From: Polynucleobacter sp. AP-Reno-20A-A9
GTDB taxonomy: Bacteria > Pseudomonadota > Gammaproteobacteria > Burkholderiales > Burkholderiaceae
Assembly (NCBI RefSeq): GCF_018882085.1
Contig: NZ_JACVPB010000003.1
Coordinates: 62,001-126,000 of the forward strand
Length of the DNA: 64,000 bases
Direction: 5' to 3'
Of the stretch, positions 63,492 to 64,000 are shown piece after piece (position 1 is the first letter of the stretch; the number at the start of each line of letters is the position of its first letter). The notes under the pieces were generated by a model. That model had not been told where the DNA came from, made no database searches, and saw only the letters and a list, made by a program, of their open reading frames with translations. Made by a program: the position numbers and the translations under genes.

Positions 63492-63941
63492 TTGGAGGCG
63501 CTGGGAATCTTGGAAATACTGACTAAACCCTGGAAAGAAGCTGAGGAGGACGCCTTTTTGGTGCGTCAAGAGGTCTTCATACGGGAGCAAAAGGTTCCAG
63601 CAAAGCTTGAATTAGACGAATTTGACCCCTCTGCGGCCCATGCCCTAGCCTACCAAGCAGCGCACTGTATTGGCACCGGCCGATTGGTTGATTTAGGCGG
63701 CGGATTATTTCAAATTGGACGCATGGCTGTCTTAGCCCAATTCAGAAATCAGGGGGTAGGAAGGCAAATCCTAGAGAGGTTAGTTCATCTAGCCCGATCT
63801 CAAGGAGCGGAGTCTATCGTCTTGCACTCCCAAGTAAACGCTATACCCTTCTATGAAAAACTAGGCTTTCAGACACAGGGGTCTACTTACAGCGAAGCTG
63901 GGATTACTCATCGTAATATGATTCTCTTATTGCCCAACTAG
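63492..63941 (+). CDS. GNAT-family N-acetyltransferase
   Basis: A small acetyltransferase, up to 149 residues, with acetyl-CoA loop FRNQGVGRQILERLV (motif A) and LHSQVNAIPFYEKLGFQTQG (motif B), and RQEVFIREQKVP as in ElaA-like members. The frame begins at TTG 63492; TTG 63510, behind GGAGG, is the likelier start. Acceptor unknown. Single plus-strand gene followed closely by another start. Confidence 0.88.
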   Translation: MEALGILEILTKPWKEAEEDAFLVRQEVFIREQKVPAKLELDEFDPSAAHALAYQAAHCIGTGRLVDLGGGLFQIGRMAVLAQFRNQGVGRQILERLVHLARSQGAESIVLHSQVNAIPFYEKLGFQTQGSTYSEAGITHRNMILLLPN

Positions 63942-63953
63942 TTTTACCGATCA

Positions 63954-64000
63954 ATGACAACCATCCACAATCCAAATCCCGCCGTCTCTACTTATACCCA
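63954..64000 (+). CDS. Start of an unidentified gene (partial)
   Basis: An ATG at 63954 opens a frame MTTIHNPNPAVSTYT that continues past the window edge, 12 bases after the acetyltransferase stop. Too short to identify, and the ribosome-binding site is not clear. Confidence 0.35.
   Translation, partial: MTTIHNPNPAVSTYT

Noticed and set aside
1..64000. CRISPR arrays, rRNA or tRNA genes
   Set aside because: No regularly spaced repeat arrays, cloverleaf ends or rRNA segments were seen in the intergenic stretches.

Overview
The window looks like a chromosome segment of a freshwater betaproteobacterium of the Polynucleobacter type (Burkholderiaceae). This is inferred from gene content: four Bug/TctC solute receptors, C-minus type rpmE2 beside rho, dnaX divergent from the SRP RNA gene, AddAB-type recombination enzymes, moderate GC and short intergenic gaps. 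No species-level marker (rRNA) and no tRNA gene was seen.

Layout. 1-13.1 kb, mostly minus strand: end of a PolB-like exonuclease gene, nlpD, pcm, surE, a heavy-metal RND efflux operon (porin, TolC-type, adaptor, pump), then recR, ybaB and dnaX. 13.2-21.05 kb: a 7.8 kb integrative element inserted in the 3' part of ffs (4.5S RNA). It is bounded by a perfect 61-bp direct repeat (attL 13218-13278, attR 20986-21046). It carries a tyrosine integrase, a primase-helicase fusion, a small HGG-motif protein, a five-gene minus-strand cargo block that ends in a HEPN-motif protein tightly coupled to an unknown partner, and an XRE regulator with paired operators. Both ends also carry paired TGTGTCAC repeats at the same 13-bp step, probably the arm sites of the integrase. 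21-26 kb: rhodanese, an ExoX-like nuclease, a HigBA-like toxin-antitoxin pair, a 43-residue small membrane protein, and umuDC under a LexA box. 26-41 kb: tartrate dehydrogenase with a Bug receptor, DUF1993, addAB, trxA, rho, rpmE2, an ArnT-like glycosyltransferase and a MATE transporter. 41-45 kb: a four-lipoprotein cluster with LpoB- and YcfL-like members. 45-56 kb: organic-acid uptake and catabolism (three Bug receptors, three FAH-fold hydrolases, an exported class II aldolase, a SemiSWEET, a crotonase homologue, a five-helix DsbB variant with DUF5993). 56-59.3 kb: feoAB divergent from a cupredoxin/outer-membrane pair across a Fur-like box. 59.3-64 kb: PaiB-like protein, orphan molybdate and tungstate binding proteins with a ModE-like regulator, a duplicated-domain periplasmic protein, and a GNAT acetyltransferase.

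The best candidate for something undescribed is the ffs-integrated element: a compact int + primase-helicase island whose cargo includes an uncharacterised HEPN-containing two-gene unit, possibly an anti-phage or toxin-type module. Function there is inference; the att sites, arm repeats, operators and the HEPN motif are directly visible.
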